From contig JBAIAC010000004.1 in assembly GCA_037349315.1 (NCBI GenBank), positions 43,093,001-43,157,000 on the forward strand: a stretch of 64,000 bases of DNA, given 5' to 3'. The notes under the pieces are model-generated. The model searched no databases, had not been told where the DNA came from, and saw only the letters and a program-made list of their open reading frames with translations. Shown in pieces: positions 1-11,661 of this stretch (its first letter is position 1; the number at the start of each line of letters is the position of its first letter). Position numbers and translations under genes: made by a program. The stretch is from Chelydra serpentina. Its lineage: Eukaryota > Chordata > Testudines > Chelydridae.

Positions 1-600
1 CTGCCTAAAAAGGCCAGTGCCTCTGCTTTGCTTTCTCTCTGAGGGCTATGACTTGACTTGACTAGCATAATTAGCAGCAGTTACAAGCTATCACACAGCC
101 CTTGTAAGCAAGCATTTATTCTTCAAGTAAAAGCATTACAGAGAAAACATAAAAAACATTGTGTTCCTATACACATGCTAACAGCTTACCAGAGGTCACC
201 CATCAGTCTTCTGGGGCCATAGTAGGGCAGAGTCTTTCATCCCTTTCACAAGGGGAGAGGTACCCCTTGGACCACAGGTCCTGTCCCTTTGCTGGATCAG
301 ACAGAAGGCTCTGAGACAGTTTAAACTCAGGCCATTTATCCAAATGTCCCTTGTCTGTTGGTCTCTGGAGAATCCAGTTTGAACTAGTAATGTGAGCTTC
401 TCTAGGTGGTGGTACTTCTCTGGAGGTTACAACCTGAGTTAACTCCCCCCCACCCTCCCGCATTGTTAGTTCCTGGGAGCTACGCTTACCCTCCCCCGTG
501 GAATTACATACAATCCCTGCCCCACGATACTTAAACCCAATACAGCAAAATCTCCCACAGATATAGCAGGAAATTGCCAGGTCACACACTATTCAGAGAA
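1..600 (-). repeat. possible LTR-element end, partial
   Basis: Read on the minus strand this stretch is open for 128 codons (589 to 203) and is followed by a poly(A) signal (TTTATT on the plus strand at 115-120) and about 110 more bases to the window edge. An AATAAA followed by a short tail would suit the R-U5 end of an LTR. I recognise no retroviral protein in the open frame and cannot see the outer boundary, so this is a tentative repeat call. Confidence 0.3.
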
Positions 601-2424
601 ATAAATTCATCCATCTCATTAATGAGCTGGAGAGGACTCATGTAAACCCCTTGATAACAGATTTGACCTTTGGGCACCAGGAAAGAGTAATTTTCATTTA
701 AAATCTAAACTATGTTTTCACCCTTTTTACTTGCAACGATAACTTTGAAAACGTAAAGCGGAAAGGAACAAGCATCTGGGTTTCACTTCTGCAGCCGGTG
801 TGTGTGTGTCATACCTAAACACCTACATCCAAAAACACTGTTTGGGTAAAAGGAATCAGTCAAGCTGGTGGTGTCCCAAAGAACCATTTGATAACCCTAC
901 CCAACTCCTTAGCCAGGCCTGTTTACTGTGATGCGAGAACAATAAACAAGAAATGAGTATGTTGCATGGGAAAACCAGCACTGGAGGGGAAGGGTTCAGA
1001 GATTGTGATAGGGCATGCCTACAACATACCATACTTCTTCCACAGACTGCTCTGAGACCTGCTGTTAAGGACCAGGCTGTGGATTGTCTTGCCTAATGGT
1101 CAGTGCAGGAGGCATGCCTGGTGGTTGGAGCAGAGATGACCAGGCCTAGCAGCTAGAGCCCTAATCAGGAGCTGAGTTACCAAGTCTAGGGAGTCAGCCA
1201 GCACCAGGAATCAGGAGCCAAGGTTCAGAGTCATAGTCAGAAGATGAATACCAAATCCAAGGAGCAATCCAGAACCAATGGCCATAAGCCAGAGGCCAGA
1301 GCCAGAGCCAGTAACAGGAGTGAAACCAAAAACAGCGAGACGCATGGAGTGCTAATGAGGAGCCAGAGAGGCAGGCCTGCTGCAGGTTTTCAGAATGTGC
1401 CTGTTGGAAGCTTTAGCCAACACAGGGGCCAGGTTCATTAGATGAATCAGGTGAGGGTAACAAGCCCTATCTGGGTTCAGCAATGGAGGGTCCCTGACAC
1501 CTTGCTTATAAACAGCAGCATGTACTTTATTTACAATGTCTTAACCTCTCCCGCACGACTTATCAGTGGAGCCACACCTTTGCACTATTTTCCAACTTTC
1601 TGGCCCCTTCTCCCAGGGAAGGAGGGGCTGACGTGACTAATCAGAGAACTCCTTGGCTCAGGTAAACACTCATTCCTGCCTCCCTCAGGCACTTCCCTCC
1701 TGTGCTCTTTATAAATCACTTGCCTGTTAATGGCCTAAGTAGCTCATTAATTCCTAGACCCAGTCTGACCTGGCAATCAGGTACACCCATGGCCAATTAG
1801 CCAATTCTCCAGGGGAAGCTAATTAGTGCTAATAGTGACCAGAGTGCTGGCCCAAGATCCATCTCTCAGCAGTATCTCACAGGCCTACACCAAAATATTG
1901 AGGCTGGCTCAGCTTGTTCACATTTTCAGCCCCACTGCGCCTGGGACTGAGCTGGCTGCAGTTTAAGCCATCACCATGCTGCAACACCCTCTCCTCTCAG
2001 GGAGGTCCTGCACCATCTTGTCAATCTGGGGGATGGGAGCACATTTTAACCGGAAACGTTACCTGTATGGGCAACGTAGGCAGAATTCTTTTTCAAGGAG
2101 TTTATTGTTGAAATATTGGCACCACATTACTGAATTACCTTTGGGCTGAAACCTGGCAACTGTTGGAGTTCAGACTGATACTCCGCAACAGTTTCAATCA
2201 GGAAGTGAAGAAGAATATCTTATCCAATTGAAAAGGCAAGGGGATTCAGGTGGGAAGAACGTAATTCTCCAAACTAGAATTTGCCCAGCACACTGAGAAC
2301 AACACACTTTTGTTTGTGGCACTACCCCACCCAGCACCATGGGGTTTTCAGTCATCAGAGAGGGTTCCAAACTACCGTTTTATATCTCTTATGAAATACA
2401 GCTCATCCAGCAGCCAGGGGCGGT
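601..2424. other. no gene seen; probable old repeat sequence
   Basis: No convincing coding frame. Positions 1030-1440 are rich in repeated CAG/AGCC-type words (for example GAGCCAG-like units near 1290-1370), which suggests a degraded LTR or other interspersed repeat, but no boundary or protein could be assigned. Two short plus-strand frames (1244-1441 and 1442-1636) show no domain and are probably chance. Confidence 0.2.
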
Positions 2425-3606
2425 AAGTTATATACACTCGTGGTGCCTGGGCTCCAGCAATATTCAGGGCCCAGGGGCCCGGCTCCAGTAATGTTTGGGG
2501 CTGGGTCTCCCTCCGGCCCCACCTGCTGCCCCCCCGTGCCTCCCCCGAGTGTCCCCCAGGCCTCCCCTTGCTGCCCCAGTGCACCTCTCCCCGCCCCAGA
2601 GCAGAGTGTTCCTGTCTCTCCCCTGCAGCTCCATGCTGCCTCCCCAAATCAACTGCTGCCACAGGGTCCTAGTGCCCCCCATCCAGAAGTGGCAAGGCAG
2701 GCTGCCCTTCCCCTCAGACCCTTTCATTTTCCAACCGGATCCTCCACCAGTACAGCCGCCCCCCCCCCCCGACCGCAGTCACCGCTCCTGCCCCACGCTG
2801 GGCAAGGGGCAGCCCCATCCCTCACCCCCAGTGAGGCTGCAGTGAGGGGCAGGAGCAGGGGAGGAGGCACACGTGTGATGGCAGCCCCCCTGGCACCCAC
2901 CACAGGGGAGGCGAGGGGGCTTTCTGGACCTGAGAGGGGCCCTAGGAGAACGTGCAGTGACAGTGGTGGGGATGAGTGTGCTGCCAGTGGGGAGGGGAGA
3001 GGGGGGTCCCTCCCCCAGAGCTCGCTGCTTCCAGCAGGGAAAGGGCTAGGGGGAGTCCTCCTCTCTGGCCTCAGTCCCGGGGCAGCCTGCCTGCACCCCA
3101 AACTCATCCCCAGGCCTGCCGCACCCCAGAGCCCACACCTCCCCGCATCCCAACCCTCTGCCCTAGCCCTGAGCCCCTCCCACACCCCCAACCCCTCATC
3201 CCCAACCCCAGAAGAGCCCTCATCCCCCCGCACCCTAACCCTCTGCCCCAACCCTGAGCCCGCTCCTGCATCATGAACTCCTCATCCCCAGCCCCACCCC
3301 ACAGCCCTCACCCCACACCCCAAACCTCTGCCATAGCCCTGAGCCCTTCCCACACCCAAACCTCTCATTCCCAGCCACACCCCAAACCCAGCCTCACCCC
3401 TGCACCCCCCCCTCCCCAAAACTCCCTCCCAGATCCTGCACCCACTCCCATCCCCAAACTCCCTCCCAGAGTCTGCACCCCTCCTGCACCCCAATCCCCT
3501 GCCTCAGTCCAGGGCCTGCACCCAGACCTCCTCCCCCACCAAAACTCCCTCCAAGAGCCTTGGGCAGGGGCAGGTTCTGGGCACCACCGAAATTTCTACA
3601 AACCTG
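2425..3606. mobile_element. C-rich non-autonomous DNA element with minisatellite core
   Basis: A block of extreme C/A bias lies in AT-rich surroundings. The core (about 3100-3540) is an irregular minisatellite built on CCCCAnCCC and CTCCCTCCCA units. The outer edges carry a candidate imperfect inverted repeat: GTGGTGCCTGGGCT near 2440 and the reverse complement of GTGGTGCCCAGAAC near 3580. Long frames on both strands here (up to 278 codons) are proline/serine/glycine composition artefacts. No transposase is present. The class is uncertain. Confidence 0.4.
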
Positions 3607-3699
3607 CCACCAGCACAGGACGCCCAACATCATATTTGAGAAGACAATAGTTTTAGTTTAGACACAACCTGGGAAATATAATCCTAAAAGTAGATATTC

Positions 3700-5030
3700 A
3701 GTGCAAGGTAAAGCATTGATGCTGAAAAACAGGTAAGGATGATTGCGGACAACAAATATGATATGAAATCATATGCTATGAAATATGAAGAATAAAAAAT
3801 AAACACGATTTTAAACTGCACATGCAGAGGTAGCGCATAATTGCCAAAGGAGGTGGCAGACCCATTATATGAAGCACTAATGTGAACATACCTAAAATAT
3901 TGCTCATGATTTTGAGCACCTCTGTACCAGAAAGATGACGATATATTGGAGGGAATTCAAAGGAGAGCAACAAAATAACTAAGTGTCTGAATGAAGTGAC
4001 ATAAAGAAGGCTTTAAAAAAATAGCATAGTTTGCTTAGATTATACATAAGGGGGAATGTGATAACTATCTACTGATATTTGAAGCACATACCTTCAACAT
4101 TTTTCCTATGAACACTGCTTCAAATTAAAAAAAGATTAATATGCTTTGGCTATGTTGGCACCACTTTTCCAAAAATATTCTAGTTACTGGCAAGAATGTT
4201 CACAGAAACAGCGAATTTTAAATTAATATTGCAGAATATTTGAGGAAAGTAAGTGTTTAATTCAGAACCACACATATTTGCATGAAAAATCAGGTTCTAA
4301 GAGCTAGCTCATCCAGTAAGGAAACCATGCTAAGCATTCTTCAACACATTGTGAATTTCAAATGTGTGCAATAAACTACCTGTGTCCAAACTACAAATGT
4401 ATTAATTTATTCAAGAATTATTCATTAAAAAGTGCATAGCGAATAATTTCAAAAACCGTATAAATTCTGCAAATTGTAACTAGTTTTGTGACCATGAAAA
4501 GTGGTTGAATTCATCATAAAAACTGTTACAAATTATTCACTCGTCTTTCAAGTAAACACCAATCAAGGGGAGGAATTATTAAAAGGATATTTAGGGCTAT
4601 GATAATGGGATGAAATTAAGCAAAGGAAACATTCAACCAAATATCAGGAAATATTTCCCGTATGTGTGGTTTATAAGGCTATGTCTACACTACCACTTAC
4701 GCTGGCAAAAAAGAGAGCGAATATTCCACCCTCCCGAGAGACATAAGTTATGCCACTCATTGCGGGATGGATTAATGACGTCGACAGGAAAGCTCTCTCC
4801 CATCGGCACAGAGCAGCTACGCTAGAGATCTTACAGCAGTGCACCTGTGTCGGTACAGCTGCGCTGCTGTAAGCTCTCTAGTGCAGACGTAGCCTTAGAC
4901 TGTAGAATAGTTATCCAAGGGAAGTAGTGAAAGCCTTTTCAATTGAGTAATTAAAAAAAACTCAACTAGACAAATCACTTGAGACTATGCTGTACTGAAC
5001 AATTACTTCATAGAGATGGACAATATCACC
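3700..5030 (+). mobile_element. old CR1 LINE 3' region, split by a MITE
   Basis: Degenerate CR1 text is recognisable as GAAAGATGACGATATATTGG-type words near 3930, TTTGAAGCACATACC near 4080, ATGGGATGAAATTAAG near 4606 and TAGAATAGTTATCCAAGGGA near 4905. The last two belong together in CR1 consensus but are separated here by a 218-bp MITE (4677-4894). The coding capacity is destroyed. Confidence 0.55.
4677..4894. mobile_element. Harbinger-type MITE inside CR1
   Basis: The terminal inverted repeats are GGCTATGTCTACACTA on the left and GGCTACGTCTGCACTA, read inward, on the right (14 of 16 matching). The flanking trinucleotides are TAA (4674-4676) and TTA (4895-4897), close to the TWA duplication typical of PIF/Harbinger. 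It interrupts an older CR1 and is therefore younger than it. There is no coding capacity. Confidence 0.65.
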
Positions 5031-5039
5031 GAATAGGGT

Positions 5040-7520
5040 ATTTTCTCTAATTTCTTTTAACTCCTAGGACTGTGTGGCTCTGGTGTGTGCCATACTGAAT
5101 ATAAAGCCTGATTATTGATCTATTGTTTTGGTTGCATAGTACTGTTCTCAGGTTAATAGGGATAAGACACTCGGAGGTCAGACAAGGACTTTGGGAATAT
5201 TTAGTTCTTGTAATATGTAAGAGATAATGAATTAACACTATTTAACTCTTCTCGATTTTCAAAGACTTTATGAGTCCTAACCTTACTTGTATAGCCATCA
5301 CAGATGCTTCCATTTAATCATAAGAACTGTTCAATTCCATTCAGTAAGGTAGTCAAGTTGTATGTCCCATTCCCATTAGTTTTAATAAGAGATGCACAAA
5401 CACACACAGAAGTGAGTGCCGCTATTATTTGATGGAAAGATAGCAGTTGTAAAATACATTATTAAAAAATACTGTAGTACTCAGTTGTGTAAGAATTGTG
5501 TGTAAATGCCCTTTAGTATCTTTAAACAATATTTTTTTCAGTAAAGCTGTAAAAATAAATGCTAGAAAAGTAACAAATGGTTCACAGATGTTTTTGACTC
5601 GATAAGCATGGATTTCTTTATAAGAGGATTATTCTAAAACTGGGATGTTTACCTTGGCCTTCAGTGGTTAACATATGCAAATGATACAGCAGAATCATTG
5701 AGAACCATTAATACCACATACTATGAGAATAAATGTTCACGCACTGGGTTCTCAGATGACTTGGATAGGTGACTGGAATTAATGGTAATTTTTTTCTTTA
5801 AACGCTAGCTATTCTGGCAGAATGAGCTAAACCACCTGAGACAGTGAGGCTCTGGAACTCTGTCATAGCTCAGGAAGCTGATTAACAAGAATGAACACAA
5901 GCCAGATCATTCAGCAGAAACTCACTCTTTCTGCTGACCCAGCAAAGCTTTGCAGATGACAAGGATAATAAAGCTTAGAAATCACCAATCATAAAACTCA
6001 AACACAAACCCAGCTTTTTCCTAAAGATTACCTATTTGGGATTCAAACAGAATATTATCTGTTTTGCAACTTTACCTATATCTCTGAAAAGCAGTCAATA
6101 GATCTTCTAAAAACTGGACTATAAAATATAAATTGCTGGAATGGTGTCACACACACACACACACACACACTCTCTCTCTCTCTCTTATACACTTATTTTG
6201 TACAGATCTGTTTGGATGGCTATTTCCAATGGTGTGTGTATGCATGCACACAAGCAGGAGTACACGGATGTGCCAAGTCTAACTGCAACTCCAAACCTTC
6301 CTCCCACTTCAATTATCTGCAAACATTAAAGCAGCCAGAATGATTCTTCCCTTATGGTTTTCAAAATCATGAAATGAGTGCTGAGCTGTCATGAGTTGTC
6401 AGAGGTAGAACAAGAGAATATGCATTGATAATTCAGTAGGTGATAGATGAGGGAAAATGTCAGATGTGTATACAGGAAAATGGAGCACATACATAATTTT
6501 CTTTGGGACCAATTAATGTTAGAACTGGTTTGCATATTCTTAATAAAAAAAGAACTGTAATTTTCTTAGTTATGGGAATGGGGATCTTTTCTAATGAAAG
6601 TCAACAAGACACTTTTTTGTTTTAATAAATAAATACATTCTGAACTACACCACAGTATAATCACTTTGTCAAGTACTAACACCAGCAGCAATATGGGACT
6701 TAAAGGCATAAATATTTAAGATCTGTTCCAGATGTTCATTTTGTGTGCTATATTATTGATGTTTCTTCTGTATGGTGACAGAAGACTAGAAGCATCAATC
6801 TGTGGTCCAGTACCATGGCACTCTGGTCTACTTTCCTCATCCCCCTTCACACACAAATCTACACTTCCATTATTTAGCTTAAAAATTATACCACAGACTA
6901 GCCAGCAGAAGGCAGGAAGTGGGGGAAGGGCAGGAAAAAAGGAATTTCTGCAGAGTGGTGATGCTAAAACTCTCCTCTCAACACTGCAACACACCAACCT
7001 GAGTACCTGTCCGTATTACAACATTCAATACCTGTTTTGCAGGAACGGTGTCAATACAGTTTAGGCATTTTTATCACACTACCATGAATACCTCACTTGA
7101 AGTTTCAACATGGCTTCACTTTCCAATGAAACATTGATAGGGGCCGTGGTGTTAACAGCTGTTGGCAGCCACCAATTTCTCATAGCTGTTCTCTCGACCT
7201 GTTCTGAACAGGGGATGCAGATGATTCAACGACTGGTCTACATTAGAACTCCCACCATTGGTACTGCTGGCGGAGCTGCACTGGTAGTAACAACAGTGGC
7301 TGGTTTTACATAAAAAAATAGCATAGGTATTCCACTGGGAACAGCAGAATGATTGGAAGTGTGTGGATTTATTCACCTTCTGTTCATGCTACAATGCTCA
7401 CATTTTTTACAGGCCTCTGGCAGAAGAAGAAAGTTGATGGGATGGGGATACGGTGGGTATGTTGATGGGTTTACTGTTAATGAGGAGGCAGTTTCATTGT
7501 TATTTCTATAGACAGTCAAT
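5040..7520. other. no gene seen; intron-like AT-rich DNA
   Basis: No domain-bearing frame was found on either strand, and no splice-bounded exon of the ATPase gene. A CA/CT microsatellite lies at 6149-6185. The 67-codon plus frame at 7110-7313 has no recognisable motif. Confidence 0.4.
6149..6185. repeat. (CA)n(CT)n compound microsatellite
   Basis: About eleven CA units pass directly into about seven CT units. Visible directly in the sequence; likely length-polymorphic. Confidence 0.95.
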
Positions 7521-7547
7521 TAAGGCATTGGCTACACTTGCAGATGT

Positions 7548-7602
7548 ACAGCGCTGTTAGTTAAACCCGTGTTCGTACAGCTGAGTAGGGAAAGCGCTGC
7601 AG
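7548..7602. repeat. left subterminal AGCGCT repeats
   Basis: The palindromic hexamer AGCGCT occurs twice within 80 bp of the left end (ACAGCGCTGT near 7549-7558 and AAGCGCTGCAG near 7592-7602), and further copies lie at the right end. Repeated short motifs inside the inverted ends are common transposase or partner-protein binding sites in DNA transposons; that role is inferred here. Confidence 0.6.
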
Positions 7603-7905
7603 CCTGTCCACACTGGCAGCCGCCAGCGCAGTAACTACCACTGACGTGGCTACATTTGCGGCACTTGCAGCGGTTTTGGGAGAGGTGCATTATGGGCGGG
7701 TATCCCGCAGAACACCTCTTCCAATTCTGGCGCCGTGAGTTGTGGGAAGGGGGCGTGGGGTATGGTGCATTCTGGGTCCTGTCCCAACGCCCCGTGATGC
7801 ATCGCTTCGCATCCCAGCAATCCCTGTGTTTCCGGCCACAATTTGCGCCATCTTTCAACGGTTTCTTTGTAGCGCGATCTGTGCTCCGTTTCGGTCAGCG
7901 GGAAA

Positions 7906-9159
7906 ATGGATCCCGACCTGGTGAGCAAAATACTGACGAGTCTCGCCAGCACGTCACGTTTGGCAGTCGAGCTGTTCCTTAAGATCCACAGTGACAGCGA
8001 GGAGTCCGGCGATGACGATGACGATGAAATTGTCACGCAAAACGTGTACGACACTAACTTGCTTGTGGCATTCATGGACATGCTATGCACCGTGGAACGC
8101 CGCTTTTGGGCTCGGGAAACCAGCACAGAGTGGTGGGATCACATTGTCATGCAAGTCTGGGATGACGAGCAGTGGGTGCAGAACTTTCGAATGAGAAAAG
8201 CTACTTTCATGGGACTGTGTGAGGAGCTCGCCCCTGCCCTGCGGCGCAAGGACACGAGATTGAGAGCTGCCCTGACGGTGGAGAAGCGGGTGGCTATTGC
8301 AATCTGGAAGCTCGCAACTCCGGACTGCTATCGATCAGTAGCGAACCAGTTTGGAGTGGGAAAGTCGACCGTTGGGATTGTGCTGATGCAAGTTTGGAAG
8401 GCCATTAATCGCATCCTGCTCAGAAGAACCGTGACTCCGGGTAACGTGCAGGACATTGTGGCTGGCTTTGAACAAATGGGTTTCCCTAACTGCGGAGGGG
8501 CTATAGATGGGACACATATTCCTATTCTGGCACCACCCCACCTAGCATCCGAGTACATTAATCGGAAAGGGTATTTCTCCATGGTTCTCCAGGCGCTTGT
8601 GGATCACCGTGGGCGTTTCATTGACATCAACGCAGGCTGGCCCGGAAAGGTGCATGACGCACGCATCTTTCGGAACACTGCCCTGTTCCAGAAGATGCAG
8701 TCCGGGACTTTTTTCCCAGACCGGAAGATCACGGTAGGGGAAATTGAAATGCCCACTGTGATCCTTGGAGACCCCACGTACCCTTTAATGCCATGGCTCA
8801 TGAAACCCTACACAGGGAGCCTTGACACCAGCAAGGAACGGTTCAACTACAGGCTGAGCAGGTGCAGAATGACTGTGTAGTATGCTTTTGGCCGTTTGAA
8901 GGGCCGCTGGCGATCTCTATATGGGAAGCTGGACTTGGCTGAACACAGCATCCCCGCGGTTATATCCGCGTGCTGCACCCTCCATAATATTTGTGAAGGG
9001 AAGGGTGAAATGTTCACTCAGGCGTGGACCTCAGAGGTTCAACACCTAGAGGCTGAATTTGCACAGCCAGAGAGCAGGGCTATTACAGGGGCCCAGCGTG
9101 GGGCTGCAAGGATCAGGGATGCCTTGAGGGAGAAATTTGAGGCTGACAACCACCAGTAA
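7906..9159 (+). pseudogene. Harbinger-1 DDE transposase, one stop at catalytic Glu
   Basis: The frame runs 417 codons from ATG at 7906 to TAA at 9157-9159, with a single in-frame TAG at 8878-8880. It belongs to the HARBI1/PIF-Harbinger transposase family, which cuts and pastes DNA in the nucleus. Visible motifs are a helix-turn-helix near residues 143-158 (SVANQFGVGKSTVG), the first catalytic Asp in GGAIDGTHIPI (D201) and the second in LGDPTYPL (D289). The third motif, normally VExAFGRLKGRW, appears as V, stop, YAFGRLKGRW, so position 325 (35 residues after D289) is the lost catalytic Glu. A GAG to TAG change explains it, since the Harbinger-2 copy has GAG there. No frameshifts are seen. The start is supported by MDPDLVSKIL following the left non-coding end. 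It cannot be active unless the stop is read through as a suitable residue. Confidence 0.93.
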
Positions 9160-9303
9160 TGTGTGCTGCCCTGCACGACCCTGAAGTGAAGTGGTTCCAA
9201 TGTTATCAGTTATCTGTCTTTGCTAAGCTGATTTGTGTTTGCTCAGCTCACTTGCGTTGCCTGTTTCTTTCCTGGGCTAAGGTATCTTTTTTCCTTATGC
9301 AAT

Positions 9304-9341
9304 AATAAAGACTGTTTGCACATCTAAAGAATCCGTTTATT
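9304..9341. terminator. convergent poly(A) signals of the two Harbinger-1 genes
   Basis: AATAAA at 9304-9309 lies 145 bases past the transposase stop on the plus strand. Its reverse, TTTATT at 9336-9341, gives an AATAAA on the minus strand 90 bases past the Myb/SANT stop. The two signals face each other across 26 bases, a compact convergent arrangement. Confidence 0.7.
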
Positions 9342-9431
9342 ACAGAGAAAATACATGTATTAAAAAGAAACACAACTACTTGTGAGACAGAAAGGGCAAG
9401 GGGGTGGTGGGTGGTGTGGGGAAGGGTTCAA

Positions 9432-11244
9432 TCACAGGGTATGGTATGTCCTGCTTTCATACTCGGGCTTCCTGTCTGGAGTGCTGTGCAGTGAGTGCTG
9501 GACCTCAGGATGTCTATAATTCGGGATGGGAGTTGAGTGCAGTGGGTAAGGGTCATAGTTTCCAGGGCTGTCTGGTGAAGCTACAGCTGTTGGGGGCATC
9601 TGCTGTGGGCGATAAGAACCAGTATGTTGGGTGAAGTGGGCAGGTGGTGACATGGGGGCACAAGTGTTTTGGGACACTGGCTGCAGGGGGGGGCGGGTGC
9701 GGTACTGCTCCGCCTGCATGGCGACGAGCGCCTGGATAGAGTCCGCTTGGCACGCCATGATGCTAATCAGCTCCTTTGTGCTTTCGTGCCGGAGCTGCAT
9801 GCTTTGCTGCCGCTGCGCTGCATTTTCCTGGCGGAGCCTGCTTTCACTCTCCCTCCACTCCCGAGCCTTTTGATTCTCTTTAAGAGACTGGTTCATAACT
9901 TCCTGCAGCATGTCTTCTTTCGTTCTTCTGGGCCTCTTCCTGAGCCTTTGGAGTCTCTCAGCCGGTGATAAGAAGGATGGCGGAGATCTCAAGGTTGCAT
10001 CTGGAAGGCAAAATGCAACATTTAACAGAGGCATCATTGTTTTATGCCAGACAGAGCAATGATTCCCCCACACTTAAGGAGGGCACACAGAGTCTCCAAA
10101 ACAGCACAATTTTCCCATCCCAAACAGAGCGCACAGAACCCACGGGAGCCCCCAAATGGTGAGTAAACACACGGTAAAGGGGGACCAATTGTTTCACGGA
10201 TGTACTGTCCGACGGGTTTCTGTGCCTTGGGGAGAGCCAACAGCTGCAGGGGGAACCTACACTGAACACTATCCCCACATTTTCCACAGGAGTTCATCCT
10301 GGAAGATATCTCGCTGCTGAGGGTGTCCGGGGAAGCAAGGGAGGGTCTTCTACTGCAATGCGGCTTCCGCCCTGGCCCATATGCAGCTTGCCTGTGTGCA
10401 GCAATGGTCCCCCCGCCCTTCACGGCACAGTGGCGCGGACACGTTACCCTGAATGGGACAAGGACCACGGCGGCTCTCCCAATAAACCTGCGCAAGCACA
10501 TTGCCCACGTCCTGGCTGAGACTTCCATAAGATTACAGTGGCCGATTTCTCCGATGTGATAGACCACATCAATGCGCTCTTCCGCATCTAGGCATACATG
10601 CAGCCCAAACCCTCCTCGCCCAAGGACCCCACACCGAAAAAACTCCTTCCCGAAAATAAAAGCTGCTTACCGTGAACCTGTTCTTCTCTTTCTCTCCCAG
10701 CGCGTACCGGCTGCTGCGACTGGCTCCCTTCCTCCTGGCTCGAGAAGAGCTCCTGGCTGCATGCACCCAGGGAGTCAGGGGTGTCTCCCCCAGCCACAGC
10801 ACCCTCGCTTCTGTTTTCTTCAACCCCCTCCTCCTCCTCCTGCACCTCTCCCTCCTCCTCCTCCTGCACATCTCCCTCCTCCTCCTCCTCCTCATCCCGC
10901 TCTCCCGTGTCCACAGTGGTGCTCGGAAGAGTAGTGGGGTCAACCCCAAGTATTGCATCCAGCTCTTGGTAGAATCGGCAGGTTGTGGGGGGAGCACCCG
11001 AGCGCTTGTTTGCCTCGCGGGCTTTGCGGTACGCACTCCGCAGCTCCTTTACTTTTATCCTGCACTGCGTTGCATCCCGGTCATGGCCCCTTTCAATCAT
11101 GGCCCTTGATATCTGGCCGAAAGTATCGAAATTCCTCCGGCTGGATCGCAGCTGGGACTGGACAGCTTCCTCCCCCCAATCAGTGATGAGGTCCAGCAGC
11201 TCGCCATTGCTCCATACTGGGGCTCGTCTCACCCGTGGAGGCAT
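9432..11244 (-). CDS. Harbinger-1 Myb/SANT-like partner protein, two exons
   Basis: Exon 1 runs from ATG at 11244 to 10671 (574 nt) and ends CACG before GTAAGC. Exon 2 runs from 10000, after the acceptor TGCCTTCCAG, to the stop at 9432 (569 nt). The total of 1,143 nt is a whole number of codons and gives a 380-residue protein with a phase-1 intron of 670 bp. Residues about 8-95 form a Myb/SANT (trihelix-like) DNA-binding domain beginning WSNGELLDLITDWGEEAV, with a second tryptophan-like position replaced by phenylalanine in FDTFGQISRAM. A glutamate-rich stretch (about 115-140), encoded by a CTC-rich tract on the plus strand, links it to a basic patch (RLRKRPRRTKEDM) and a Q/R-rich helical region (QKAREWRESESRLRQENAA). 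In this superfamily the partner brings the transposase to the nucleus and the transposon ends. The frame is fully open, unlike the transposase. Confidence 0.85.
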
Positions 11245-11529
11245 GGTTACCTGGAAAGATGCGCTGAGAGCACTCCACGCCTGGCTGAGCAAACAGGAAG
11301 GGGATATTTAAAATTCCAAAGGAATTTAAAGGGTCGGAGTGGCGGTTGGTCACCTGAGGCCAGGGCAGTAGAGTGCTAATTGATGACCAGAGTGGCTAGA
11401 ACAGGCATTGTGGGATACTTCCGAATAGTTCTGGAGGCCAACAACAGCGCATTGGGTGACCACACTGTAGCCGCAGCGCACCAGCAGCAGCGCAACAAAC
11501 GTTATTCCTCTCTGGGAGGTGGAGTACAT

Positions 11530-11603
11530 GCAGCGCTGTACCTGAGGAGATGCAGCGCTGCACGTGTCTTGCGAGTGTAGCCAGTTAGTGAGTTGCAGCG
11601 CTG
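11530..11603. repeat. right subterminal GCAGCGCTG repeats
   Basis: GCAGCGCTG occurs three times (11530-11538, 11552-11560, 11595-11603) just inside the right inverted end, with the same AGCGCT core as at the left end. Candidate binding sites for the transposase or the Myb/SANT protein, by inference. Confidence 0.65.
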
Positions 11604-11661
11604 CAGGCAGTTTTATTGCGCTGTAACTCGTGAGTGTAGCCAAGGCCTAAGTGCTATACAG

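Larger units (their letters stand above)
7524..11647 (+). mobile_element. Harbinger-1: near-complete two-gene PIF/Harbinger transposon
   Basis: This 4,124-bp element is bounded by TAA on both sides (7521-7523 and 11648-11650), the expected 3-bp PIF/Harbinger duplication. The ends are inverted: GGCATTGGCTACACT on the left and GGCCTTGGCTACACT, read inward, on the right (14 of 15). Inside are the two genes known for this superfamily, in convergent orientation: a HARBI1-like DDE transposase on the plus strand and a spliced Myb/SANT-like DNA-binding protein on the minus strand. Poly(A) signals for both lie between them. The element is CpG-rich and unlike the AT-rich flanks. Its only visible disabling lesion is one stop codon in the transposase. 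Confidence 0.93.

Noticed and set aside
203..589. 128-codon minus frame as a host protein
   Set aside because: No recognisable domain; it precedes a poly(A) signal in what looks like LTR-type repeat, so a gene call is not supported.
2440..3276. 278-codon proline/serine-rich open frame
   Set aside because: It lies in a C-rich minisatellite; all frames on both strands are long there because stop codons are AT-rich. No domain, start context or splice support.
10572..11311. Several long plus-strand frames (leucine- and serine-rich)
   Set aside because: They are antisense shadows of the Myb/SANT exon; the L/S runs are the complement of its glutamate-rich tract.
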